Assembly: GCA_963514095.1 (NCBI GenBank)
Contig: OY741277.1
Location: forward strand, 8,695,409-8,759,408
DNA from: Eutrigla gurnardus
Taxonomy: Eukaryota > Chordata > Actinopteri > Perciformes > Triglidae
Direction of reading: 5' to 3'
DNA length: 64,000 nucleotides
The notes under the pieces are model-generated. The model saw only the letters and a program-made list of their open reading frames with translations, had not been told where the DNA came from and searched no databases. Below are positions 1-12,617 of the stretch, in pieces. The translations under genes and the position numbers were made by a program. Each line of letters starts with the position of its first letter. The stretch's first letter is position 1.

Positions 1-330
1 CTCTGTCCTTCTATATCTCTTCATATCTTTCAAATCTAGATTTTTTTTTAACTTAAAATATGCCTCATTGGCTTTCCAAGAGACAAAAATGTCAAGCTGT
101 ACAACTTCAAGTTCGGCAACAGAAGAACAGCTATTTGAAAGAGATAACAGCGAATCATTAATGTAATCAGTCTGCGTGCTGTAACTCCCATCTCTGAAAT
201 GAACACAAAATTATACAAACATGATATGAATACAGTATGCCACAATACAAATTGAGAAAATGATGGGGGATTATTTGTTACAACGTGACTCAGTCATAAA
301 CACACACAATTAGATTTGAATATAGTTTCC

Positions 331-470
331 CCACACAAACACAGGACATTCAAACAGGAGACAGGAGTCTCTAACACAGGAGACCTGTGTTAGAGACCGG
401 TGTTTGTTTTTACTAAACTAAATGGTTTGGTTGCCTAAAAACATTAACCACATGTTTACTGTGACCATAG
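331..470 (+). repeat. Dispersed repeat, copy 1, with internal hairpin
   Basis: Shares AAACACAGGACATTCAAACA, GAGACCGGTGTT and the following GGTTTGGTTGCC-like tail with 28763-28890. Copy 1 contains an extra 14-bp inverted duplication (367-397) absent from the other copy. The block near 28798 resembles a tRNA B box (GTTCGAGACC), so both may derive from a tRNA-related SINE. Confidence 0.5.
367..397. repeat. Perfect hairpin, 14-bp arms, 3-nt loop
   Basis: GTCTCTAACACAGG (367-380), AGA, CCTGTGTTAGAGAC (384-397). It sits inside dispersed repeat copy 1. Confidence 0.9.
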
Positions 471-1042
471 TGGTTAGAAAGTGGCACCAAAGCTTCTGAT
501 CCAAGCATCACTTTGTGACGAGTCGGGATAAGAATGTATTGTCATTGCTGTCCGTGCAGTTAGTCACGATGTGTCTATAAAAAAAATGTATTCCCAATTG
601 AGCATTTGTATAATTTTGCTTTTTGAACGAGTTGTATCCATTTTATCAAGCGTCTTTACAGCAGTTTAATGGAGGGGTTGGATTCAGGTTTCGCCTCTTC
701 ACCAGGAACATGTTTAGCAAGTTTGTTTCTCCCCCTCCCTCCCCTCTCTGTTGCTCTCCTCCAGCTCCACATCATGAGCTGCGAGACTACTGTTGCAGTT
801 GAGTTGAGTTCAGTTGAGGTCAGACAGACAGCGTGTGCTGCTCAAGGAGACGTCCTGGTATTTCCTCTCACTCTCTCTTTTATTTCCGTGCTCGTCGCTC
901 CCACTGAGCGTTGGAGGCTAAGAAGAGCTCCTCGGAAACCCAATCTGACCATTAGAGCAAATAATAATTAGAATAAATGAAGTACAGGCTGTCTCTCATT
1001 CCACTCCTCAGCCTTCCTTTCCATCTCATCTCCCATGTGCGC

Positions 1043-1090
1043 CCACGCACACACACTCACAGACACACACACACACACGCACACACACAG
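1043..1090 (+). repeat. Interrupted CA microsatellite
   Basis: CA-rich run broken by CTCA, CAGA and CGCA variants. Confidence 0.9.
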
Positions 1091-1307
1091 ATGATTTATT
1101 TATGTCAACATAAATTACAGCAATAATCTCTGGTGTACTGTATGCGATTGAGAATCTGGTGCAGTTGGTGCTTTCACAGTAATGTGTTGTGGGGCCTCGA
1201 TGCTGGCTAATTTTGATTGGTGTGTGTCTGTGCGCATGTGTTCTTGTAAACTCACTTGGCTTTCCCCCTAACAAGTTTGATCTGAGTAAACAAGGAGCTA
1301 GCCAAGT

Positions 1308-1308
<1 letters not shown>

Positions 1309-1356
<48 letters not shown>
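1309..1356 (+). repeat. (GA)24 microsatellite
   Basis: Uninterrupted GA run; a CA-rich stretch lies at 1043-1090 on the same side. Confidence 0.97.
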
Positions 1357-1359
<3 letters not shown>

Positions 1360-1360
<1 letters not shown>

Positions 1361-2129
1361 GGGTCAAAAAGTGTGTGAAGCGGCGAGAAAAAGGCAGCAA
1401 ACACTTACTCATGCTAAACCCTGAAGTCACGGACAGGAAGCTGATATTTTCCCAGACTTACTTTCCTCTTTTTTTTTCGGAGTCTGATCCGACAATTGTA
1501 GCGTCCTCCGAGGGGGGCTAATAATACAACAGAGCCATTGTGCAAGGCGTCATTTCCCTTCGCCTGGTTTAGCAAGAGAGAAGGCGTTTGCATGAAATCT
1601 CTCCGCTCCCAGCGTGGTTGGGTGGAGCTTTCACTGCCATCAGATTGTATTGTCACACCACCATCGTAATAATGCACTATTATAGTCGAGCTCAGATGAA
1701 CATGAATATGCAGATAACAGTGCTCTGCTGTGCTGATCTAGCTCGGATGTTGCGGTGTATTTCCAAGTGATTTCTTTTCAGGTAAAGCAGCTGCGGATGG
1801 AATTAGATGAAAGTAGGCGTACAGAATAAGAGAGGCTTTGAGAACGGGTAAACATTACACAAACAAGTGCACCGCTGGCCATTGTAGACATTTAGCACGC
1901 ATCCAGAAGGAATGCAATGAGCAGTATTTGATTTGTAGATACGGAGCTGTAAATACACACACAGTGAATACAACCATATACACAGTCAAGGCCACTTTGA
2001 GTGTTTTTACAGTTAATGTAGATTCACATTTGTTAAGGATTATGGAGTTTAAAAGTTTGTTCAGACAGAAAGAGAAGGACATTTTGGGTTAGCATCATTT
2101 GCACACTGAACCGTTTGTCTTTGTTTGCA
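1360..2129. other. No gene seen
   Basis: Unique non-coding DNA between the GA array and the L2 fragment. Short opposing open frames at 1838-2092 show no family features. Confidence 0.6.
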
Positions 2130-2912
2130 ACTGAACAACCAAGAACCTGGTCGGCTCTCTCACCAGACCAAATCATCAGCCATAACCAGCATCACCTTTT
2201 CTGGCTCAAATGTCCCTCTCTCATCAGCAGTCACAAATCTTGGGTTAAAAATGGACCCCCAACTCATTTTTGAATCCCATACCAACCACCTCTGCAAGAC
2301 CTCCTTCTATCACCTCCGCAACATTTATAAACTCGGCCCCATTCTCTCCCTCTCAGACGCAGAAAACACTGTCCCATGCCTTTATCTCCTCCAGCCTGGA
2401 CTACTGGAACGCACTTCTCATCGGGATCCCGAACAAGAGCCTGCATCTCCCAAATCCTCCATTCACTTCACTGGCTTCCTGTCTCTACCAGGTTAGAGTA
2501 TAGGGTTTCCCTCCTCACACACCAATGTATCCATTGACATGCCCCCCTTACCTCAAAGAACTTCTCAAACCACAAAACACAACACGCTCGCTCCACCCAC
2601 TCCCTATACGCAGAACCAGACTTAAGACCATGGGAGTTAGGGCCTTCTGTGCTGCTGCCCCACGCCTGTGGAATGCCCTCCCTGACACCTTGAGGGCACC
2701 ACAATCTGCTGACTGTTTAAAAAAGGTCTTAAGACATTTCTTTCTTGCAAAACGTTTGCTTCCCCCTCTTAGATGTTTAAAAAAAACATTAAAGAAAAAT
2801 ATGTTTTGCCTATTATTTTTTTTATTTTATTTTCAACAAAACTGCTTTTAACCTGTAGCTCTTTAAAATCTTCGGATGAAAAGGGCACTATAAATAAAAT
2901 GTATTATTATTT
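2130..2912 (+). mobile_element. L2-type LINE, 3' end of ORF2 plus 3' tail, decayed
   Basis: The plus strand carries the C-terminal part of an L2/CR1-group reverse-transcriptase ORF in several frames. Visible blocks are TNLGLKMDPQLIFESH and TSFYHLRNIYKLGPILSLSD (about 2230-2360), HAFISSSLDYWNALLIGIPN (about 2380-2440), PPYLKELLKP, RTRLKTMGVRAFCAAAP and RLWNALPDTLR (about 2540-2700). These are the conserved thumb and C-terminal motifs of this LINE group. Around 2450 the expected segment after NKSLH (normally LQxVQNSAARVL) is missing, so there is an internal deletion of roughly 100 bp besides at least two frameshifts. The end (2880-2912) has GGGCACTATAAATAAAATG followed by TATTATTATTT, typical of the L2 3' tail. 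The element is 5'-truncated and inactive. No target-site duplication was identified. Confidence 0.9.
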
Positions 2913-4974
2913 ATCTAATGCCGAGGCTCTTAACTCAACAACACACCAGAAACTCTGGTTCTTTCTGTTATTTTCCTTTCTCTCTCCTGTTCTTTACCAT
3001 CTCTCAATGTTTATATAGCAGATTGGTAAAGCCCAGGGGAAAGTGAATTTTGGGCGAATAATTGTATTTCTTCCCATTGACTTTACTTTCTGTCCGAACA
3101 AACAGGAAGACTTCTAGAGTGTTTTTGTTTTATCTTGCAACTGCAAACAAACACATTTGATTGTTTGTAATACTTTCTATTTCTTACAGAAACATAACCT
3201 GTGTTGTTATTTCACTCATCTGGTAGAAATTAGAGAGCTACGAGATCGAAACAAACGTTGTGCAGGTAGATATGAACTGCACCAACATTATGTGGAAGTG
3301 TGCCATCAGCATCATCATCTCCTTTACATGAATAGCATAATCGTAAGGACCATTATGACTTGGCCTAACTATAAACTTTATTCATCCAAATCTGATAAGC
3401 AAACTACTTTGAATATTGTGTAGATGATTTTATTTTGATAACAGTGAAACTAACAATTGCCATCTGAATCTAATGATCCCAGATCTGGTTTGTATTTATT
3501 GGCATTGCAAACAACAGGAACTTTGAGAAATAAGGACATGATGCATAATAATTTGTGTGAAATTTAAGTTCAAGTGCAAGGTGGGTTTTTTTGTCTTTAA
3601 GGCATCTAATAAGTCCTCTAAAGGTTTCTTTGTAAACAGCTGAGTAACTACATTAGCATTTCTTTAGATTAAAAACATCCATAATGCTATGTGTCTTATT
3701 TGTCCTGTGGGACGGGGCTGAGTTTTATTAGAAACTGTGTTGTGGGCAGTCGTGGCATTGAAAATGGTCCCACACAGACTTGAAGGCTGAATGTGCGATG
3801 AAATTACTTGTGAGATGGATGGCTTTTGTAGTGTACTTGACACAGCCTTATGAAAAATATAAGTGATCCTGCAAATGAAATATTAACCCTAGCATTGCAT
3901 TCATATTCACTTAAAACCTATTCCTATACCTACATCGCATCCAGCGTGTGGACTTTCATACACTATAATGTTGTGTTGAATTTTTAAACACACAAACCTT
4001 CACTTATTATTCACCTTTCCGAGACACACAAATGATCAATGGCGCGGCTGGAAGATGAGATGATAATATAAAATCACAAGGAAAGCATTACTCTTACATG
4101 AGTTGTGAGAAAGAAGCAATTTTTATGACCTAGACAGCGCAACATTAATAAGACAAATCACCGTGTATCCCAGCTTACCCTTGATCATCCCCGCAGGCAA
4201 AGCAAAGCCTGTCTGGCCAGGTTGACCAGTTTGTCTGTCTGTGTGTGTGAGCGTGTGTGTATGTGTGTGTGCGACTGTAGCCGTGCCTGTCTCGCTGTTT
4301 GTCTCCCTGTTTGGATAACCATGCATCTTTCATTTTATCAGTAAGTCTATCAATTGGTGTGTGTACGTGTGTGTCCATGGGTGAAATGACCACTGGGTTT
4401 CCCGCTGTGTTGACCACACGCTCCACTCGATTCCCCTTTCCTCGGGTCCTCCTTTTTAACCCACCTGGCCGCTCTACCTTGACCACCCATGTTGTTCGGT
4501 CTGGCCTGGCTTTTTTCTTTTTGTTTTGCAATGAATGAGCGCATTATCTTTTTCATCCTTCAGGGGGGCCCCATGTGGGGTCCCTGCAGGTGAAAGTGCT
4601 TCTCCATGAAAATAAATCCTACTGGGTAAACAAAACAAATGCAAAGTGGCTTACGGACATTTTCAAACAAATCCATATTTGCTACTATCATTTGCAAGTG
4701 TATATTCCACAGAAGTTACCCAACCAGTACAATTCAATAAAAAATATTCAAATCATCTGCTTGTTTTCTTCTGGCATCTTGTGGCAACAGGGCTACACAG
4801 CGTACACTGACAAAAATCAGTTGTCAATTATGACGAATCAATTACGTTCTCCTGCAGCCACAGACAATACAGGTCTAATTTGTCTTGGCCTAGAGCTTGT
4901 GAGCACAAATACCTGACCAGCAGGCCATGCCGTCTCTGTGTATGTGTTTGTGTGATTGTGCAGATAAACCCATG

Positions 4975-4975
<1 letters not shown>
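2913..4975. other. No gene seen
   Basis: AT-rich unique sequence apart from the GT-rich stretch listed. Open frames here are chance ones. Confidence 0.6.
4228..4272 (+). repeat. Interrupted GT microsatellite
   Basis: TGTCTGTCTG followed by GT units broken by GAGC and AT. Confidence 0.85.

Positions 4976-4976
<1 letters not shown>

Positions 4977-5010
<34 letters not shown>
4977..5010 (+). repeat. (TG)17 microsatellite
   Basis: Uninterrupted, followed by T6. Confidence 0.97.
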
Positions 5011-5014
<4 letters not shown>

Positions 5015-5572
5015 TTCTGCCCAGCTCTCTTTGCTTATGCCTTCTCATTATGGGGCTAATTAAGGACAGGAGACAGGAGGTGAGTTGGTGTGTACCAGTC
5101 TACACTAATCTGCATGATGTACCACAGTGATATGATGTGAAAAACAGAGGATATGGCACAGTGTGTTTGTTCTACCTGCATCCTTCCTCTCTCTTTTAAC
5201 AGTTAGAAAAAGGATGCCAGAAAAAAAAAAAGAGAAGCTAAGTTGTGTGGCAAAAATATCAAGACAAAAAGTTTAACCTCCAATTACATTACTGGGTCCC
5301 TCATTTTTGTTGATCCCATTATTCCCTTTCAGTATGCTCATGAATTCCCGAAGGCATGTTACTAATATCATATTCATCCAGAACAATTGAAATAAGTGCT
5401 TGCACCTCTTTGCCCTGCTGTAAACATTCACTTGTGCCCTCTTTAAACTTTCTTCCAGTCTATTTAAAGGGCAGACGCTAGTAAAACTAACCAGCTGTCT
5501 GCTCTCTTTCTTTCTCTCTGTAAACTTAGCCAGCTGTCTGCCCCCCACTTGTGACCTTGTTTTGATGAACAC

Positions 5573-5592
5573 TGTGTGTGTGTGTGTGTGTG
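5573..5592 (+). repeat. (TG)10 microsatellite
   Basis: Uninterrupted TG run. Confidence 0.95.
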
Positions 5593-5774
5593 CACAAACC
5601 TATGTGCGTATGTGCATACATGTCAATGGGCTTTCAGTGCGACCCTTGACCTTTTGTGACTGACAGGCTATATCTAGCCACCCTGCCTCTCGCTCTTGGT
5701 CTCGTCTCCTTTTCTCCCCTCTGTTTCCTGACTGATAGCCTGTCAGTGGGACAAGCGCTTAGTCTAGGATATTA

Positions 5775-5802
<28 letters not shown>
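5775..5802 (+). repeat. (TG)14 microsatellite
   Basis: Uninterrupted TG run followed by GA/GT-rich DNA. Confidence 0.97.
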
Positions 5803-5805
<3 letters not shown>

Positions 5806-5954
5806 GTGGGTGAGTGCCAGTGAGACAGGGGGAGAAACAGAGCATGTTCAAGTGTGTGTTTGTGCATAGGTGAAGGTGTGGGCACAAGCTAAGGGGGTCA
5901 CAGAGGAAGACACTGTCCAGACGTTTCAAAAATAACAACCCATATAGTTTTGAA

Positions 5955-6098
5955 GCTGTGTGTGCGCATGCATTTGTGGACTGGTGTGTGTGTGCGCGTG
6001 CATTTGTGGACTAGTGTGTGTGCGCGTGCATTTGTGGACGGCTGTGTGTGTGTGCATGCATTTGTGGACTGGTGTGTGTGTGTGTGTGTGTGCGTGCG
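5955..6098 (+). repeat. Minisatellite, ~30-bp unit, 4 copies
   Basis: CATTTGTGGA recurs at 5971, 6001, 6029 and 6059, each followed by a GTGTGTGCGCGTG-like spacer; periods are 30, 28 and 30 bp. The array ends in (TG)n at 6072-6092. Confidence 0.9.
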
Positions 6099-7460
6099 CA
6101 GAGTATCTGCTAATTATTTAGTCAGGCTTTGACCTTTGCCCCCCTCATTTGACCTCCCACATCCTGTTCAACTGGAGGGAAGATGGACACACATTCATAC
6201 ATATGCACACCCACACACACTCATACACACTCTGGTGTTTGAGGGGTTTGTGTTTGTGTGGGCTGGGAGTAAATTCAGAGGTTTAACAGTTTCACCAATA
6301 AGAGTGGTTCAGGTTAGAACAAAAGGACTGGCCTATCAAGGAATGTGCACCAAATTGATCAAACATGCCTCAGATATACTATTGACACAAATAATAAGTA
6401 GAGGCATCTGGTATCCTACTTTATAGTTTTCAATCCAGGGAAGCAGAATTCCCGGGAATGCACATCCAAACTATTTCCTGTTTCACTGGGAAATATAATC
6501 ACGGGAAGACGGTAAAAAAACCTAGCGTACTCGAAAAAAAGAGTACATACACAATAAAGAATAAAGACTCTTAGCTTTACAGAATATGCGTATTACTACA
6601 ATGAAAAATAGCCAAATGTCACTTCCATTAAGCTGTTCTGTACTCATATTCCTTGCAGCTAAGTCCAAGCTGCCTATTTTGTTATCAATCAATCAATTCA
6701 TTTGTGACATAAAATCATACAACGTCATCCCATCAGCTCAACTTGTGCCTTGGAGATTGGCGGACTGTGGTGGGTCAGGCCAAAAAGATTTATGTTCAAA
6801 ATGAATCGCGGATGGGTTGTAGATGAATGAAATGATACACCATTAATGAGAAAAATATGAATTGCGTTACAATCTCCAAAATGTGAACATAGCAGCTGTC
6901 TGCTGCTGCTCCGAAGCAGACGGCTGAGAGACTGTGTGTGTGTGTTTACGCACTGGGAACAGCAGAGCAAAGCTGAACTCTGTTTCCTCTGTCTAGTTTA
7001 TGCATTATTCATCATGCCGCCTCCTCCCCTTCACGCCAGAGTCTCCACTCCGCCACATCCGCACACAGAAGCAGCACCAGCCAAGTCTCTGTGAAACATA
7101 TGACTCATTTTAATGTCGACTAACATAAAAGGTGTTCTTTTGCAAAATAATTATCAATGCCATTAAAGCGTTCAACTTGGGAACCCATAGGCATATTTCT
7201 CTTTGTTGTATTTAGTGTTGCTTGAAATATGTACAATAAGGTTCAGCGACTGGAGCTGAAGTTGTACCTTATAAACAAGTCAAGGTGCCAGGATAGTTTC
7301 TGCTCCCAGGAATAAAAGAGGTCTCACTTGAACAAGATGAATCCCTATTATAGCCCATATTTCAACAGGTATCCCCTGCACATCTGTTTATATTCATTTT
7401 ATATAATGTCATCAATGGGGCTTTAACAGGGCAAACATAAAGAATGCAGAGATAAAAGTA

Positions 7461-7492
7461 GAGAGAGAGAGAGAGCGAGAGAGAGAGAGAGA
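7461..7492 (+). repeat. (GA)16 microsatellite, one interruption
   Basis: GA run with one GC unit at 7475-7476. Confidence 0.95.
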
Positions 7493-8762
7493 CAGCCACA
7501 CACAGTGTCAGAAATGGAGAACGAAGTTCAACTGTGATTGAAGGTATTTTTTTTACTACTGCCAATAGCATTGCCGTTTATTGATTACTGGATGGACCAG
7601 GCTTTTGTTCATTCAAGAAAATTACCCCAAATGATAAAAAAAAAAAAATATTGCCTTGGCAACCAAGGTCCCTTCCCTGCCAATACAATAAAGGAGAAGA
7701 AAACAGCAGGTCTGGTCCTCGTTCTTTCCCTGCTGGATTACATTACTTCATTCTTTTGTGATAACATCTAGCCAGTCCTTTATATTAGGCCTCATTATGC
7801 CTGTCACAGCTTTGTATACGCCTCTGCATACTGGGCAGTAGCACTAGTCTATGGAGGATCCAGTTTGTTATGTCCATATACTGTATGTCCATTTGTGGTA
7901 TGTCAGAATTTATGTGTAAAAGAAGGATGTATAATTGTCAGTATCTTTTTTTTTTACTACATTAATGACTGACAATTACTTCTTATCTCATCTCTCAGAT
8001 ACATCGTTTCCAAACCCCGAGACCTTTGCCTGTGCAACTGTAGCCACTGATGATGAATCAACAATAGAGACATAAGCGTTGATGTTGCATTGCCATCACA
8101 TGATCACTGTAAATATCCCAAAAGGCGTAGCAGCAAATATCATCGCGAGAGGCTTGAAAATAAAACATAAATAAAAGAATGTATCGGCGTATGGTGACAT
8201 TTATTTCCCTTCTATTCCCAAGGTATCAAACATTGAAACACACAGTAAAACAAAGCGCAGCAGTATAGAAAACAAAGTAAAAACAATAAAAAATACTGCA
8301 GTGAAGTGGAATTAAATAAAAACACTTGAAAGCGCAGACTCAATTATGGTCAGACTTGAGTTTAGTTGGAGGGGAAAACTTTGTTTTTAACCGCCGGGGT
8401 TGGGTGAATGGGTTGACTTGGTGCACGGGTGAGATATTTGTCTGGACAGTGCGTGCGCGAGCGTGCGGGTGCGTTTGTGTGTGGATGTTAACGGATGTCT
8501 GTGTATGTAAGCCACACAGCCCCTATCCGTAATTCCAGGGTGAACTTAGACTTCCTGCTCTTTCAAGTCTGCGTTTCAACACAGACTGACACGAGACGTT
8601 TCTAAATGAGTCATCTCTCTCAGTCACTTCTCACTCATTCTCCCTTATGGAGATGTTTATTGTCCTTATAACATCCTTCTATAGGATACAGCATATTTAG
8701 CATCTACAGCAAATTCCAACAATCATTTGGCCAATAATAAAGCATATCTTATAGCAGTAATT

Positions 8763-8812
8763 TTGATGGTGTACCTTTTGGTTTGTAGAAAGTCCAAAAG
8801 GTACACCATCAA
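8763..8812. repeat. Perfect hairpin, 19-bp arms, 12-nt loop
   Basis: TTGATGGTGTACCTTTTGG (8763-8781) and its exact reverse complement (8794-8812), separated by TTTGTAGAAAGT. Flanking sequence is unique; no TIR or repeat family is recognised. Confidence 0.95.
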
Positions 8813-9380
8813 GGTTGGATCTTTGTGCATACATTGTATGTTTTTTGATACTACCAACCAGAGTTGCTCAAGTGAAAGACATTCAAATACTACCCACAAG
8901 GGGCTTTATATCCTACTGTCAACCATAAGGCATTGATTATTATTGTTTCTTTGTTCAGTAACCACTTATCTCTGGGTAGTTTCCCATGCCACTTTACCTA
9001 TAAAAGAGAACTGTAGTACGTCTTTATATTGAATATACTGTCAGCCGCCCACATGGGCCGTTCCCTAAGTTCCCAAAGGTGTTAGTTGTCAAGCCTTCAG
9101 CTGTGCGCTTGTTCAATGTCACCTCACACCAGACTTGACCCTGGTGGCTTTTCACCTTTTGAAGGGTGAACTTTGACCTCTGGAGAAATGACCCTTGATC
9201 TTAACAGGTCTTAATGGTGCGGAGAGGACTGCTGGTGACAGGAGACAGATGGAAACACACATACATGTAAAGGCAGATACACATGTGCTGGTGGGCAGAC
9301 ATCGAGACACGCTAATAGAGTGGAAGGCTTTGCTCTGCAGGCCTGAGGAGTGACGGGAGAACCATGGGGACACGCGCAAA

Positions 9381-9404
9381 CACACACACACACACACACA
9401 CACA
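9381..9404 (+). repeat. (CA)12 microsatellite
   Basis: Uninterrupted CA run. Confidence 0.95.
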
Positions 9405-9923
9405 GCTCGGCTTACACAGGAAACTGCTGAGACATGCAGGTCATGTCTGTGTCCGTGTTTATGGACCGAGCAGACCAGCACATACACACTCACTATGTGC
9501 AATCAATTGTCTTCGCTGTGGTGCTGTTGGACAAATATTTCCCTAAAACAATGTTGTCTGCTTGACAAAGTGGGAGCTGGTTTTGTCTACCCAGGACCAC
9601 AGGTCAGCTTGACTTTGTTTTATGGCTGTTGTTTGAGAACATGTATGCAAGTGTGCACAAACTCCTGAAGCGTACGCATGAATACTGCACATGCACACGC
9701 CTGCACCTACAGTAATTGAGTTTTCTGAAGGTTAAACTGGACACAAACTAATCTGTTTTGGCCTCCAAGGACCACCCGCTCCTAAAATAATGAGCCTCGT
9801 GGTTTACCCTTTACTAAACCTCCCCAGTAGACCACAGATGGCCTTTCAATTACCAAGCTAAAACATGCAGAATGGCAATGCATGGCATTATCAATGACCA
9901 TGCAACACGGATCACATTCTCAG

Positions 9924-9960
9924 CTCTCTCTCTCTCTCTCTCACACGCACACACACACAC
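9924..9960 (+). repeat. Compound (CT)n(CA)n microsatellite
   Basis: CT run to about 9942, then CA with one CG variant. Confidence 0.93.
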
Positions 9961-10240
9961 AGATAGGTAGATATGCTAAGGCACATATGCAGATAAACAC
10001 ACAACCATATGGTGTATGTACACACACTTGCATGTGTGGACACGCACCCGTAGAGCCAGGTTACTTTGCCTGTTTGCTTAGCAAGCAATCTTTGCTGGGG
10101 TCACCACTCCTCAGTCCTGCAGTACACAGATCTATAAAGCCAGCCCTCTGGGTCCCAGTCGAGCTTAAGTATTTTTAGAGTGATCTCTAGTTAATTTCTG
10201 TGATACTGCTTACTGGTTCACATTCTACCGGAGGCTTCCG

Positions 10241-10275
10241 AACTAAGAACTAAGAACTAAGAACTAAGAACTTAG
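10241..10275 (+). repeat. Tandem heptamer AACTAAG x5
   Basis: Four exact AACTAAG units followed by AACTTAG. Confidence 0.95.
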
Positions 10276-11798
10276 AATGACTGTGAGGTTTTTGGATTCT
10301 GAAACTATCAAAATCAGGCCCTTTACCCTCTGATTTGCCACAACAACTCTTCAACACTCAATATGCTAAGTTAGATGGGACATTAAGAATATTCAAAGTA
10401 AGAAAAAGGACCTTTGAGAAGTTCAAATTTGCCAGTGGTGAATGAAAAGAGTGAGAGAGGACAATGACTGGAAGGGTCCTTTCTGCACTGGAAGATCACA
10501 TTACTACAATATTACTAAACACAGAAACATCGTCCCATGGATATTTTCACAATAATATACTATAATATAATTAGCAAATAATTATACTTACAGTCGGAGG
10601 TCAAAATCTGATGCTTTGTCACTGCAATACAGAACACAATGCTCCATAGCATACTTTTTGAATCGATCAAAAAGTTATCTGAAATGCTCAACTACATTAA
10701 TTGAGATTGTCCTACACACTTGCACACTGACGACAACACACTGCCACGCAGGTCTGACCACATTTCTGTATCTGCAATGTCTAACCAAGGACAGCTGGAG
10801 ACTTTGACACTTCTAAACATCAGTGGTCGACCTGTGCTTCCTGCTGCGCTTCAGCCCACAGAGGGAAATCAGAGGTCAGGGATTGCAGCAGTGTTCCTCA
10901 GGACTCATGCAGTAGCTCACTTACCTACTCTACTGAAATTGTATGTACTTATTTTTAGGATCAAAATGTTCTCAGTTTCAGTTTTTGTTTAACCAGGCAA
11001 GTCACCATCCCTTTCAAGCGTTGGAATATTCAAATCTTCACTCCCGTAACATTTTCTCTGATAGAGCAACATTACTTACCATACAGCTTGAAATGTTCTC
11101 CTTTTCCTTACTTGTGAAATGCCAATCACCTGCTATTACTGGACATAGTGCATGCTTATTTGTTGCTTCTCGCTGTGGGTAATTAAGGATCTGTTAATTA
11201 TTTAATGGGTGAGTTGACCAATAACCAACATTTTTCATTATTTATTTTGAAAGAAACATAACTGAACGTGCTTATCCAATATTTATAGAATGTATGCTAA
11301 CAGAAAGAGAAACACATCATGATGGGGGACCTCTCTAATATTTACATCAGTGTGACAGCTCAACGTTACTTTTGGATGCTTTAATGTTTGCTTAAATTTG
11401 TCTTTTTTTTTAAAAATAGGATCATGGTGTGACATGATGAGATGAGAAAGTTGTGAGAAGCTATATGTATGCAAGTCCTACTGTTTATGAATATATAATT
11501 CTCTATTGATATGCTAAAAAGACATTTGGGATTGGGGTTTTAAAGGCAGATATCCAACAGGGAGTTGTGGGCTAGCAGAGGGTAGCTGCATAATCAGCTC
11601 CACCATCAGCTAACTGATGTTCTGCATAATAGAGATGGGATTTCTGGGTCAGCGTGTGCATGTGTCTGTGTATGCGGCGCGTGTGTGGCGGTGGTGGTAG
11701 TGGGGGTTTGTCCTTTTATCTGCATGGATATATGCATGTCTGCATGTGTCCTATCTGCATGTGTATGCATGTGTGCAGTCTACGTCTGTATGCTAATC

Positions 11799-11818
11799 TG
11801 TGTGTGTGTGTGTGTGTG
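11799..11818 (+). repeat. (TG)10 microsatellite with upstream TGCATGTGT-rich stretch
   Basis: The stretch 11720-11780 has repeated TGCATGT(GT) words before the TG run. Confidence 0.9.
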
Positions 11819-12617
11819 TCAGGGGCTGTGACCTCTTTCCCCATGGGGAGAACGGTCCCTGTCTCATTAGGGAAGAGAGACTGAGTGAGACAGACATATA
11901 GACGGACGGGCAGGAAGGAACAAAAAACACAGAAGATGGAGGGGAAAAGAAACACAGGGAGCAGCAGTGGAAGACAGGCATCGAATGCATTAGAGGGTCA
12001 AAGGTCGCTTATCCATTACAGCAATGAGCAGGAAGGGCCATGGCAAAGGAGATGGGTGAAGTTTTCTGATTCACACGGAAAAACCCACCATGCACACGCA
12101 TTTCCCACTTCCCTCCGTGGGGTATATGTCACAATCCAGACTTGACTGTGGTTTAATTGAATCAAGAGGCAATGTGTGGGTGTTTGAGGTTTAGGAAAAA
12201 AGGAGCAGAATGGGGTGTGGTGGTGGATGGCAAGAGTATGCGTGTGTGCTTATAGAGGCAGAAAATCAGTTGTTGGGGTCCATGTGCATTTAAGTGCACC
12301 CAGGGCTCTCTGTGGGTGTGTGTGTACCTGTGGCTCTGTGTGTGGATGTTTGATCAATCAGATCTCAAGATCCCGCCTGCATGGCTATAGTGACACAGAA
12401 GGCAGGATGACATGTCTTTTAAGTTACGTTTTTTTTTTCTTTTTCTTCAGTCAGAGCAAGGTTTATGTAAGAACAGAAAGAGGAGGAGGGAGCAGGGAAG
12501 GAACTATAAGAGCAGTTATAAGTCTGAGGAAATCAAAGGGCAAAAATGTAGCTCTGGTTATTGTACATACCATATTCAAGTCATTAAAGGATATTGAAAT
12601 CACACTCTGTAGGAGAA

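Larger units (their letters stand above)
6100..9920. other. No gene seen apart from listed repeats and hairpin
   Basis: Includes CA-rich DNA at 6186-6236, T/A homopolymers near 7640 and 7950, and a short TTCACC/GGTGAA inverted repeat near 9150-9173. No coding signal. Confidence 0.6.
9961..12617. other. No gene seen
   Basis: Non-coding; GT- and TGCATG-rich at 11650-11820. Confidence 0.6.
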
